A stretch of DNA of 48,308 nt from Claveliimonas acetigenes. Lineage in GTDB: Bacteria > Bacillota > Clostridia > Lachnospirales > Lachnospiraceae. The stretch covers positions 1-48,308 of the forward strand of contig NZ_JAOQJU010000026.1 of NCBI RefSeq assembly GCF_025567385.1, written 5' to 3'. Shown piece after piece: positions 1 to 7,489 of the stretch. The position numbers and the translations under genes were made by a program. Positions within the stretch are counted from its first letter, which is position 1; every line of letters starts with the position of its first letter. Below the pieces are notes generated by a model, which had not been told where the DNA came from, did no database searches, and saw only the letters and a program-made list of their open reading frames with translations.

Positions 1-7
1 CTGCCAT
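1..7 (-). CDS. Start of a minus-strand gene running off the left edge
   Basis: A start codon lies at 7..5 on the minus strand, six bases after an AGGAGTG ribosome binding site (14-20). Only two codons are inside the window, so the product cannot be named. The gene directly follows the truncated MATE fragment and may share its transcript. Confidence 0.5.
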
Positions 8-60
8 TTTGTTCACTCCTTATTCTCTAGATTATATCTCAAATCCTTGAGAATGGGGTG

Positions 61-294
61 TCAACTTTTTTTATACCACATCAGACCTAATCCTACAACC
101 ACTTGCCCCAGTGGAAACACAATCGAAATCGCACCCATTTGACTTTCTCCCAGTCCTCCTACAAAGTAGGCATCTACCAAATTATACAGGGCGTTAATCA
201 ACATACCGATCATAATCGGAATACCAAGTGCCATAAGTGCTTTGGGAACAGGTGCGCTCCCCAAGAGTTCCATTTTGTTGTTACGTTCTTTCAT
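61..294 (-). pseudogene. MATE family efflux transporter, N-terminal fragment
   Basis: The 77-residue product has the typical MATE N-terminus: LGSAPVPKALMALGIP, then a first membrane helix with INALYNLVDAYFVGGLGE, then the start of helix 2 (SIVFPLGQVVVGLGLM). The full family is about 440-460 residues. After GLGLM, where MATE proteins normally continue into the next loop, the frame reads WYKKS and stops. About 55 bases later a new gene start appears, so a deletion seems to have removed the remaining ~80% of the gene. The start is well supported by AAAGGAGC at 301-308. The fragment still sits behind an elaborate operator region shared with the divergent PadR gene. It is almost certainly inactive as a transporter. 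Confidence 0.85.
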
Positions 295-317
295 TGAAAT
301 GCTCCTTTCATACTGAT

Positions 318-476
318 AGTATAAATTATTGTGCTATAATTTATAGCAAAATCGCACAGCAATTATACTACTATAAATTATAGTAACTGTCAACAGGATT
401 ATTACTATAATTTATAGTACTCTGTTGATTTTTTCGCTTGACACTCTCAACGAAATAAATTAGTATAAATTACAGT
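318..476. promoter_or_regulatory. Five-site palindromic operator between MATE remnant and padR
   Basis: Five copies of a 15-bp palindrome with consensus ACTATAAWTTATAGT lie in this divergent promoter: 318-332 (imperfect), 333-347 (perfect arms, GCTATAA/TTATAGC), 370-384 (perfect), 404-418 (perfect) and 462-476 (one arm imperfect). A plus-strand promoter for the PadR gene can be read as TTGACA at 438-443, a 17-bp gap and TAGTAT at 461-466, so the last palindrome covers the -10 box. The AT-rich dyad is like the sites bound by PadR repressors. Binding by the adjacent PadR protein is inferred. Confidence 0.75.
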
Positions 477-506
477 AGTATAAAGGCACTCATAAAGGGA
501 GAAATT

Positions 507-1037
507 ATGGCAACAATAGATTTGATCGTGTTGGGAATGTTAAAAAAAGAATCGTTAAGCGCTTACGATATACAGAAATTAGTTGAATACCGCAATATAT
601 CAAGATGGGTAAAAATCAGCACCCCCTCTATTTACAAAAAAGTTATTCAACTGGAAGAAAAGGGTCTTATCAAAGGTGTAACAGTTAAGGAAGGAAAAAT
701 GCCTGAAAAGGCGGTGTATTCTTTAACGGAAGCTGGAGAACGGCAATTTGAAAAACTTATGATGGAAATTTCCTGTAAACCAATCAGCATCTTTCTGGAT
801 TTTAATGCTGTCATTGTCAATCTGGACAGCCTCCCAATAGAAAAACAGAAGTCCTGTTTATCCAATATTGAAGAAAATGTAAAAATTCTGAAATCATACT
901 TAGATGAGAATATCCTTGCCAAAGAGAATATTCCAGAAATACCAGAAACAGGGATGGCCGTATTGCAGCAGCAGTTAATACTGGCCCAGGCAATCGAAAC
1001 ATGGATTTGTTCAGTGAAAGCGAGATTGGAAAATTAA
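507..1037 (+). CDS. PadR family transcriptional regulator
   Basis: The 176-residue protein has an N-terminal PadR winged helix: LIVLGMLKKESLSAYDIQKL at about residues 6-25, recognition-helix region STPSIYKKVIQLEEKGLI (38-55) and a wing around KAVYSLTEAG (68-77). A C-terminal alpha-helical half (about 95-176) is typical of the longer PadR members (Vir_act_alpha_C type). AAAGGGAG lies just before the ATG. PadR proteins usually repress drug efflux genes, and the divergent gene here was a MATE pump. The gene ends just before a strong terminator at 1045. Its efflux target has been truncated, so it may now control only itself or the gene at the left edge. Confidence 0.9.
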   Translation: MATIDLIVLGMLKKESLSAYDIQKLVEYRNISRWVKISTPSIYKKVIQLEEKGLIKGVTVKEGKMPEKAVYSLTEAGERQFEKLMMEISCKPISIFLDFNAVIVNLDSLPIEKQKSCLSNIEENVKILKSYLDENILAKENIPEIPETGMAVLQQQLILAQAIETWICSVKARLEN

Positions 1038-1044
1038 TAAAAAT

Positions 1045-1088
1045 ATCCCAGGGTAGCAGCTCACATTGCTCCCCTGGGATGTTCTTTT
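1045..1088 (+). terminator. Terminator of the padR gene
   Basis: ATCCCAGGG-TAGCA (from 1045) pairs with TGCT-CCCCTGGGAT (to 1080) and is followed by GTTCTTTT. It starts seven bases after the PadR stop codon, so it fits a rho-independent terminator for that gene. Confidence 0.85.
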
Positions 1089-1242
1089 ACACCACAAACC
1101 GATACCCACTCCCAACCACCGTTTCTATGTACCCATCTCCGATCTTCCTTCTAAGCGAACACATTATGCTCGCCACTGCTGCCCCGCAATGTTCTAAGGT
1201 TTTGTTTCCAAGCAGTTCAGTATATACGATAAAATCCCCCGG
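1087..1242 (-). pseudogene. Solo winged-helix gene, C-terminal remnant 1
   Basis: Minus-strand translation ending at the stop 1087-1089 gives the C-terminal half of an OmpR/PhoB-type winged helix: EHCGAAVASIMCSLRRKIGD, then GYIETVVGSGYRFVV. It closely matches the C-terminus of the genes at 1939 and 7490. Upstream the frame reads PGDFIVYTELLGNK without a usable start or the N-terminal half. No ribosome binding site or ATG was found. It is the first of four related copies in this window. Confidence 0.75.
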
Positions 1243-1277
1243 AACAGTTTCTCTTCGTACTGTTTCGGGAGATCTCT

Positions 1278-1446
1278 TTATCCCACAAACTTATACCCGC
1301 TCCCCACTACAGTCTCTATATACCCATCTCCGATCTTCCGCCTGATCTGGCTTATTACATTCGTCACCGCCGCCCCGCAATGCTCTGGAGGTGCTTTCCA
1401 TACTTCTTCGTAGATCATGGATTGTGAGAGAACCCAGGATGGATAT
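1278..1446 (-). pseudogene. Solo winged-helix gene, C-terminal remnant 2
   Basis: A second winged-helix tail ends at stop 1278-1280. The readable frame is SWVLSQSMIYEEVWKAPPEH, then CGAAVTNVISQIRRKIGDGY and IETVVGSGYKFVG. It begins abruptly next to the stop codon of the small secreted-protein gene at 1451, as if that gene replaced the N-terminal part. It shares long stretches with the copies at 1939 and 7490 at DNA level, for example the CCGCCCCGCAATGCTC block. It has no start codon and is probably not expressed. Confidence 0.75.
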
Positions 1447-1450
1447 CAAA

Positions 1451-1873
1451 CTAATCATTTATATACAAATCATCTAATTCATTTATTGACGTATGGTCAG
1501 AAAAAAACAACGTAATAGAGAAATAATATTCCTGTCCTGTCGTTTTATCTACACACTCAACGTTAAGCGTATCTGTAAGTTCCTCCCCCGGTTTAGAATA
1601 ATCAAAAGATGATAAATGTTTGTTGCTAATTTTACCATTTTCTGCGAAAACACTATAACTAAAATCATCAACTGCCGATACAACATAACAGGTCACTTTT
1701 TCAGATTGCCCGGTTTCCAAAGAGGTTTTATCCACTACCACCTGAAAAGGCAGTGATTCAAATTCACTTATAACGCTTTCATTTGATGTCTCATTAGAAT
1801 GCACTTGCGAAACACTGGAGATATGGAAAATACCCATATAACAAATCATAAGTATAATAAATATTTTTCCCAT
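1451..1873 (-). CDS. Small secreted protein of unknown function
   Basis: The 140-residue product has a short positively charged start and a hydrophobic segment (IFIILMICYMGIFHISSVS, residues 4-22), fitting a signal peptide. The rest is acidic and beta-rich, with no motif I recognise; pairs such as VVDKTSLETGQSEKVTCYVV look Ig-like. The start is supported by GGAGGG eight bases upstream. The first codons (MGKI) and the bases around them resemble the start of the winged-helix genes, and remnant 2 of that family follows at once. The ORF may therefore sit inside a former winged-helix gene. The link to the ABC module upstream is by position only. Confidence 0.5.
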   Translation of the reverse strand: MGKIFIILMICYMGIFHISSVSQVHSNETSNESVISEFESLPFQVVVDKTSLETGQSEKVTCYVVSAVDDFSYSVFAENGKISNKHLSSFDYSKPGEELTDTLNVECVDKTTGQEYYFSITLFFSDHTSINELDDLYIND

Positions 1874-1938
1874 GCAATATTCCCTCCCATATTTTTCTCT
1901 AAATTAGCTCCCACAGTCATATTTCTCGATTTTCTATT

Positions 1939-2331
1939 CTACTGCTCGAACTTATAGCCGCTGCCAATCACCGTCTTAATATATCCTTCTCCTAACTTCC
2001 TTCTGATCTGGCTTATCACATTTGCCACAGCCGCCCCACAATGCTCCGGGTTCTCTTTCCAGACTTCTTCATAAATTTGCTCTTTGGAAAACACCCATCC
2101 CGGATGTTGAATCAGATAAGCCAATGTGAAAAACTCATGATGCGTCAGTGATACCTCCTCTCCATTTTTGTAAACAGTCTGCTCCTTCATGTGAACTACC
2201 AAACCAGAAAAAGTAAGAACATTTGAAGCATAAGATGGTTCTAAGGAATGTTCCACTGCTGGCTCATCCCTTAAAACATCCATAATCTTTTGTATCATAT
2301 GCTCTTCTGAATCAGAAAAAGTTACAACCAT
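1939..2331 (-). CDS. Solo OmpR/PhoB-type winged-helix protein
   Basis: The 130-residue product has a short N-terminus (MVVTFSDSEEHMIQKIMDVL) followed by a complete OmpR/PhoB winged helix at about residues 38-130: LTHHEFFTLAYLIQHPGWVF, SKEQIYEEVWKENPEHCGAA, then SQIRRKLG and TVIGSGYKFE. There is no full receiver domain. The better-placed ATG at 2342, seven bases after GGAG, is out of frame: it reads ATG GGA AAA TAA. One extra A would give MGKIMVVTFSDSEE, as in the relatives. The present start at 2331 has only a weak ribosome binding site. The gene follows the permease by 45 bases and is probably co-transcribed. It is either a small DNA-binding protein or a recently damaged gene. Confidence 0.65.
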   Translation of the reverse strand: MVVTFSDSEEHMIQKIMDVLRDEPAVEHSLEPSYASNVLTFSGLVVHMKEQTVYKNGEEVSLTHHEFFTLAYLIQHPGWVFSKEQIYEEVWKENPEHCGAAVANVISQIRRKLGEGYIKTVIGSGYKFEQ

Positions 2332-2375
2332 TATTTTCCCATGCCATCACTCCATCATTTCCTGTCCAAAGCATA

Positions 2376-4577
2376 TTATCCTACACTGTCATTTCTTAAA
2401 GCATCTACCATGCTGCAATTCATCATCCGTTTTCCGCCAATATAATAAGCCAGGGCAACAAATCCGAAAATAGCCAGAATAAATATTACAATCGGCACAA
2501 TCGGAACCTTCACCAAAAATTCCATCGGATTCAGATAGCTTGCAGTTATCATAAAACCAACAGACAATACTGTGAGCGGCAAAGTAATCAGTAATGGACG
2601 GCCGGCAATAACCAATGCTTCAATGCAGAACATTTTCCGCATACTTTCTGGCGTCATACCAACGGACATATACTGTGCAAATTCCCTCTTTCTCTGACGC
2701 AGAAACCCCAATGTATTAGAGAATACATTTGCAATTCCAATGACAGCAAGCAAAGCACAGAACGCTCCCAAAATCAGCATGGCGCCTTTCTGCATATTCT
2801 CGTCTGATACTTTTTCCTGGATACGGTTTTCACTTTCTACCGTAAATTCACGGCCGATAACCTGTACGATATCTTTCTCTAATGCATTTAATTCCGTAAG
2901 CGTTATTCCGTCCTCGGCAAGTACCCGGATGTAGGTATCTGCCTCTGGATTTCCAATCTGTCCGGCGATTTTTTTCCACATAGACAGGGGAATGAACTGC
3001 ACCAGCGTATAGTTCGCATACTCTTCCCTTAAAACCGGACTTTCCTGTGTAAACCCAAGCACTGGAAGTTCTACTGAATTTTCTCCCTGCCCGGCGTTCT
3101 GTAAGACGATTGTACTCTGCTCCTCTTTGATAAAGGGAACATATTCTTTGTATCGGAAATTGCTGTTTACACTGTCCCAGATACGGTTCAGTACAACACT
3201 TCCGGCACCTTCTGACGTTATGCCAATCTGCTCACAATACGCTTTAAAACCTGCATCATCCATAATCACAATAGGAGCCTTTACCAAATAGGAACCATCT
3301 CCCACAGTTACGGAACTGCCTGCCACTGCTCCCAGACCGCCCAGTGTATTCACTTCCTCACTGATATACGTTTCTGGAATGAAGCATACTGCCTCAGCTT
3401 TCTGATACACAATGCTGCTCTTTACTCCCTGTAATTCGTTGATTTCTTCCGCCTGCTCTATATTCTCTATTCCTGTGTCTTTCACTGTTACCATCACATC
3501 CCACGCGTCCTGATATCTTTCAAAATAGGTATGGTTTGTGCTGATACCAGAAAGGGTAAAAAAGCACAGCATAACGGTAAATCCCAGGAATGAAAGGGTC
3601 AAAGACAGTGTGGATGTGCGAAGTGCTTTCTTCTGTGCTTTCAATGCATTACCGGCCAGTTCACCTTCCACTCCAAACAGCAAGGAGAGGATACGGGAAT
3701 GTTTTTTCTTTTTCAGCCGCAGTTCACCTGTATTTCGTATCGCCTCAAGCGGCGTCAGTCCGCTTAACTTCTTCGCTGGCAGCCATGCAGAAATAAATAC
3801 AGTCAGTACGGATACCAGAATGGTAATCACAAATATCAGAGGATGGTACTTGAAAACTGCTTCATGCCGTCCGACCACATCTGCCGCCAATAAATTAATT
3901 GCTTGAATCACTCCAAAGCTAAGAGCAATCCCAATGATGCTCCCAACCAGTATCGGCACTGCACAAAGTGCTGCTGCCTCCTGCATCAGACAGGTGCGGA
4001 TCTGTCCCGGTGTAGCCCCAATACTGGAAAAAATCCCAAACTGATGAATCCTCGCATTCATGGTCACCGCAAAAGAATTGTGGATAATCAGAATCAATGC
4101 CAGAGACATGATCATCAGTATCATCAGATAAAATGCCATCAGAAGCGGTGGTTCTGCATCCTGCGGATCGTGGATCAGATATCTGGATAGCAGCAGTTCA
4201 TGATAGGATGCCGCATTTGCATCTAACCCGAGTTTCTTTGTGATGAGCGGCATATCCCGGTAAATGGTTCTGGTATTTTGAAAATACACATCTACCACTA
4301 TTTCCGGTTCTTCCGATAGTTCTTCATTGACTGATGCGCTCTCCACGTTTGCAAAATTCTGTATCATGGCCAGATCATCTTCATCAATCTTACCTGTGAT
4401 ACGCCCCTGCCAGCCGCCTTCTTCTAAAACAATCTGTTCCACATCATAGTTCCAGAAATTGAAAAAAAGGCTGCACAGTAAAGACAAAAACAGCGCCGAG
4501 ATGAATGCAGCAACCATGATAGATATACTGGAAGCGCGGTTCTGTTTAATAAAACTTGCCGAGTAATCTTTCCACAT
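2376..4577 (-). CDS. FtsX-like ABC transporter permease (module 1)
   Basis: This 733-residue membrane protein is the permease partner of the ATPase just upstream (five bases apart). It has a first membrane helix at about residues 20-42, an extracellular stretch to about 145, and a group of helices starting MLMIMSLALILIIHNSFAV with the FtsX segment FGIFSSIGATPGQIRTCLMQ. A middle helix lies near LSFLGFTVMLCFF, followed by a second large extracellular part (about 355-590) and a final FtsX domain with FAQYMSVGMTPESMRKMF. The two FtsX halves and the large outer domain fit MacB/BceB/VraG-like permeases, which export or remove peptide antibiotics from the membrane. The substrate cannot be told from sequence. 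Confidence 0.85.
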   Translation of the reverse strand: MWKDYSASFIKQNRASSISIMVAAFISALFLSLLCSLFFNFWNYDVEQIVLEEGGWQGRITGKIDEDDLAMIQNFANVESASVNEELSEEPEIVVDVYFQNTRTIYRDMPLITKKLGLDANAASYHELLLSRYLIHDPQDAEPPLLMAFYLMILMIMSLALILIIHNSFAVTMNARIHQFGIFSSIGATPGQIRTCLMQEAAALCAVPILVGSIIGIALSFGVIQAINLLAADVVGRHEAVFKYHPLIFVITILVSVLTVFISAWLPAKKLSGLTPLEAIRNTGELRLKKKKHSRILSLLFGVEGELAGNALKAQKKALRTSTLSLTLSFLGFTVMLCFFTLSGISTNHTYFERYQDAWDVMVTVKDTGIENIEQAEEINELQGVKSSIVYQKAEAVCFIPETYISEEVNTLGGLGAVAGSSVTVGDGSYLVKAPIVIMDDAGFKAYCEQIGITSEGAGSVVLNRIWDSVNSNFRYKEYVPFIKEEQSTIVLQNAGQGENSVELPVLGFTQESPVLREEYANYTLVQFIPLSMWKKIAGQIGNPEADTYIRVLAEDGITLTELNALEKDIVQVIGREFTVESENRIQEKVSDENMQKGAMLILGAFCALLAVIGIANVFSNTLGFLRQRKREFAQYMSVGMTPESMRKMFCIEALVIAGRPLLITLPLTVLSVGFMITASYLNPMEFLVKVPIVPIVIFILAIFGFVALAYYIGGKRMMNCSMVDALRNDSVG

Positions 4578-4582
4578 TTTGC

Positions 4583-5263
4583 TTACCCCCGTTTCTGATC
4601 ACTGATAATGCGCCCGTCCTCTATTGTTACAATACGGTCTGCTTCCAGCGCGATCTTTTCATCATGAGTAATCAGCAGAATTGTCTGGTTCAAATTGCGG
4701 TTAGACAATTTCAGCATATCAATGATTTCCTTTGAGTTTTTCTGATCCAGATTCCCAGTCGGCTCATCAGCGAGTAAAAGAGCTGGCCGGTAGATCAAAG
4801 ACCTTGCTATGGCTGCCCGCTGCTGTTGTCCGCCGGATAGCTGGTTTGGAAGAAAGTCCAGCTTATCAGCAATGCCCAATGTGTTTATGACCTGCTCGAA
4901 ATACTCCTGGTTCGGTTTCCTTTTGTCCAGAGAAAGCGGCATGAGGATATTCTTCCGAACGGTAAGCGTAGGAATCAGATTATAAAACTGATAGACCAGC
5001 CCCACTTTCCTTCTCCGGAAAATAGCCGACTGTGTCCGGTTCATGGTAGAAATATCTGTTCCTTCCACTACAACTTTTCCTTCTGTCGGCTGATCCACAC
5101 TTCCAAGAATATGCAAAAGCGTAGATTTTCCTGAACCAGATGCGCCTACAATAGCAACAAACTCTCCTTTCTCCACAGACAAATCAATCCTGTCTAAAGC
5201 CGTAACCTGATTATTGCCCGAACCATATACTTTTCGGACCCCTTCGCATTTTAATATTTCCAT
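4583..5263 (-). CDS. ABC transporter ATP-binding protein (module 1)
   Basis: This 226-residue ATPase of the MacB/LolD/BceA type has all core motifs: Walker A GASGSGKST (about 39-47), Q-loop VYQFYNLIPTLTVR, signature LSGGQQQRAAIARSL (about 142-156), Walker B LLLADEPTGNLD and switch region LLITHD. It is encoded directly before its FtsX-like permease. The spacing to the kinase gene upstream (145 bases) and the terminator-like hairpin there suggest partly separate expression. By family it powers a mechanotransmission-type transporter rather than classic import. Confidence 0.92.
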   Translation of the reverse strand: MEILKCEGVRKVYGSGNNQVTALDRIDLSVEKGEFVAIVGASGSGKSTLLHILGSVDQPTEGKVVVEGTDISTMNRTQSAIFRRRKVGLVYQFYNLIPTLTVRKNILMPLSLDKRKPNQEYFEQVINTLGIADKLDFLPNQLSGGQQQRAAIARSLIYRPALLLADEPTGNLDQKNSKEIIDMLKLSNRNLNQTILLITHDEKIALEADRIVTIEDGRIISDQKRG

Positions 5264-5307
5264 GACGTCCTCTCCTTCTTGTTATAGGCTGGCATTCACT
5301 GCCACTC

Positions 5308-5328
5308 AAAAAAAATGCTTTGCATTTT
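5308..5328 (-). terminator. Terminator-like hairpin after the module 1 kinase
   Basis: On the minus strand AAAATGC-AAA-GCATTTT is followed by four more T residues. It lies between the kinase stop (5409) and the ATPase start (5263). A second dyad, GCATAC-TTCT-GTATGC, lies at 5347-5362. Read-through would be needed for a single RR-HK-ABC transcript. Confidence 0.6.
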
Positions 5329-5408
5329 CCTCGTTGACTTGCACAGCATACTTCTGTATGCAGAGCATCCTCCTTACAAGTCATATTATAACAAAGGAAA
5401 GTGACATC

Positions 5409-6596
5409 TCAGTGACTGTACACCCTTATTTCAAAACACGCTCCGCCTTCTGGCAGATTCCGGGCAGTGATATTGCCGTTTTGCAGCTCAAAAATAGAAT
5501 GCGCCAGGGACAATCCGATCCCTATTCCATTTCCGGCAGCACCTTTCCCCCGATAAAACCGCTCAAAAAGGTGTGGTATATCTTCTGCCTGAAAACCCTC
5601 TCCATCATCCCATATCAAGATCTCCGCATAAAGCGGATTGCTGGAATAATCACAATGTATCGTTCCTCCATGCTTAGAATGCTCCATGCAATTTTTCATC
5701 AGATTCATAAGGGCTTCCATTATCCACTCCATGTCTCCATAGATTTCAATGCACCCATGATCTGGAATATCCACAGAAACATTCTCTTTCAACAGTAGAT
5801 CATTCAGGTTCTCCGCTGCAAGGTTCAAAGCAGTATAGATGTCCACCTGTGAAAATTCCATATGTAAAGTCCCAGCGTCAATCTTAGAAAGCGTCAACAA
5901 TGATTCTTCTAATCTGTTCAACCGATCCAACTGTCTCTCGATCTGTTCTCCATAAATATTCGGTGTTGTATTCTTCATAAGCTGCAAAGAAAGAAAGGCG
6001 GAAGTAATCGGTGTCTTTAATTGATGGGCTATATTTGCCAGATTATCTGCAAAATTCACTTTTGCCTGCACCGCTGCCTCCCTTGTCTGATACAGAGATG
6101 TAACTGTCTTATATATTTCATCCTGGAGATGGGAAAATTCATCTTCTTTCACCTGTATGACTGTTCCGGCAGCACCAACATTGACCTGCTCCAAATAACT
6201 CGTCAGTTCCTCTATTCTCATTCGATTACGTTTATTCATACGCCATACAGTAAGCAGAAATCCACAGATCACCAGAAATATTAAAATTACAGAAGGAATG
6301 AAAAAGTTCCACGGAACACCTTCGCAGAATTCATTATTTCGATATCCATACTGCTTCAGGAACTGATTTCCTTTCACTTCCTGCTCTGCCAGCGTATGAT
6401 ATTGTTTCAACGCAGAAAGCACCTGCTCCTCTCCTTCCGGATGGTTTTCTATGATAATCTCACAAAATTGGGACACATGCTCAAAGGCAGTCTGCCGGTA
6501 TTCATACTGCCAGAAAACTGTTATACCAATGATACTGACAACGCACACCAGCACCGGAATCAAAACCGTTAGTCTTTGTTTCCTTATCTCTGTCAT
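5409..6596 (-). CDS. Sensor histidine kinase (module 1)
   Basis: The 395-residue kinase has two membrane helices (about 8-27 and 99-121) around a ~70-residue outer loop, then a dimerisation/phosphoacceptor helix with IAHQLKTPIT (His at about 191). The ATPase part has N-box LMNLMKNCMEHS, G1 WDDGEGF, F-box LFERFYRG and G2 GIGIGLSLAHSIF. The start overlaps the response regulator stop by four bases, indicating translational coupling. It probably senses cell-envelope stress or the transporter state and phosphorylates the regulator at 6593. Confidence 0.92.
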   Translation of the reverse strand: MTEIRKQRLTVLIPVLVCVVSIIGITVFWQYEYRQTAFEHVSQFCEIIIENHPEGEEQVLSALKQYHTLAEQEVKGNQFLKQYGYRNNEFCEGVPWNFFIPSVILIFLVICGFLLTVWRMNKRNRMRIEELTSYLEQVNVGAAGTVIQVKEDEFSHLQDEIYKTVTSLYQTREAAVQAKVNFADNLANIAHQLKTPITSAFLSLQLMKNTTPNIYGEQIERQLDRLNRLEESLLTLSKIDAGTLHMEFSQVDIYTALNLAAENLNDLLLKENVSVDIPDHGCIEIYGDMEWIMEALMNLMKNCMEHSKHGGTIHCDYSSNPLYAEILIWDDGEGFQAEDIPHLFERFYRGKGAAGNGIGIGLSLAHSIFELQNGNITARNLPEGGACFEIRVYSH

Positions 6597-7267
6597 ATGC
6601 TCTCCTCCAGTCGATACCCAAAACTGCGTATGGTTTTCAGGCAGGTTGGATTGTGTAATTTCTCCCGCAGGCGCTTCATTGTCACGGTCAATGTATTGTC
6701 ATTCACATAATTTCCGTTACTGTCCCACACCTGTTCCAATAGCTGTCTTCTGGTTACCGTTTTCCCTTTGTTCTTCATCAGCAGAAGGAGCAACTGATAT
6801 TCCGGCTGACTCAACAGAATTTCTTCCTGTTCCCAAAAAACAGACATTTTATCTGTGTCAAGCGAAAGATGATCGCAGAAAAGCCGGGTTTCCTTTGTTT
6901 GCCCACTCCGGCGCAGCAATGCCAGAATACGGGAATACAACACTTCCAACTCAAACGGTTTTACCACATAATCATCCGCTCCATCCTGAAATCCCTGAAC
7001 AATATCTGCTGTTTCCCCCCGAACCGTTAAATAAAGAATCGGAAGCTGATTTCCCCATAAGCGGCGAATCCATTTACACAATTCATCCCCATTTCCATCC
7101 GGCATATTCCGATCCAACAAAAGGAGGTCTGGACATTTTCTCAGCAATGCTTGTTTCGCATCAGCGATACTATAAAATAAATGTACTTCCATCTGCCGGA
7201 TTTGCAGATATGTTTTTACATTCTCCGCAATATCCCGATCATCCTCAACATAATATATGGTGGTCAT
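6593..7267 (-). CDS. OmpR-family response regulator (module 1)
   Basis: Receiver domain residues 1-115: acidic pair in YYVEDD, phosphoacceptor Asp in LLLLDRNMPDG, conserved Thr in LYLTVRG and Lys in VVKPFE. A winged helix (about 130-224) ends TVTMKRLREKL and IRSFGYRLE. I chose the start at 7267 (MTTIYYVEDD) because AAGGAG lies seven bases upstream; the longer frame to 7297 adds ten unlikely residues. It forms a coupled pair with the kinase at 5409. A dispersed palindrome (7309) and a structured element (7386-7485) lie in its leader. Confidence 0.92.
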   Translation of the reverse strand: MTTIYYVEDDRDIAENVKTYLQIRQMEVHLFYSIADAKQALLRKCPDLLLLDRNMPDGNGDELCKWIRRLWGNQLPILYLTVRGETADIVQGFQDGADDYVVKPFELEVLYSRILALLRRSGQTKETRLFCDHLSLDTDKMSVFWEQEEILLSQPEYQLLLLLMKNKGKTVTRRQLLEQVWDSNGNYVNDNTLTVTMKRLREKLHNPTCLKTIRSFGYRLEESI

Positions 7268-7308
7268 TGATTTTCTCCTTATTGCGTGTATTTTCAACGC
7301 ACACTGGT

Positions 7309-7323
7309 ATACCCGAAGGGTAT
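7309..7323. repeat. Palindrome ATACCCGAAGGGTAT, copy 1
   Basis: A perfect 6-bp-arm hairpin with GAA loop (ATACCC/GGGTAT). A 19-bp stretch around it, TATACCCGAAGGGTATTTC (7308-7326), recurs exactly at 27665-27683, 20 kb away. It lies in the leader of the module 1 response regulator. Confidence 0.6.
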
Positions 7324-7385
7324 TTCCCCCTTAATAGCTTTTCTTCCATTCGACTTGATTTATCTCAAGCAAACATTCTGGTTCT

Positions 7386-7485
7386 TTTATTTTACCTCTA
7401 AAAGCTGGTTATCTCAACTCTCTAATCATTAACACAACACTAGAGCCGATAGTCGCATCTGTTTCCAAATGCCTGCTATCGGCTC
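7386..7485 (-). ncRNA. Structured leader element, copy 1
   Basis: Read on the minus strand, an outer 10-bp stem GAGCCGATAG (7485-7476) pairs with CTATCGGCTC (7452-7443). It encloses an inner stem CATTTG-GAAA-CAGATG with a GNRA-type loop. After 22 bases comes a 35-base box (7420-7386, beginning GAGTTGAGATAA). The same hairpin and box, with spacing of 21 bases, occur at 12942-13039. Both lie upstream of a response regulator gene. Paired-base changes between the copies keep both stems. Function is unknown; a leader, attenuator or small mobile repeat are all possible. Confidence 0.6.
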
Positions 7486-7489
7486 ACAA

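Noticed and set aside
1001..1345. 114-residue plus-strand frame after padR
   Set aside because: It runs through a terminator and is antisense to two recognisable winged-helix tails; no ribosome binding site.
6451..7401. 316-residue plus-strand frame
   Set aside because: Antisense to the response regulator and kinase of module 1, with no coding features of its own.
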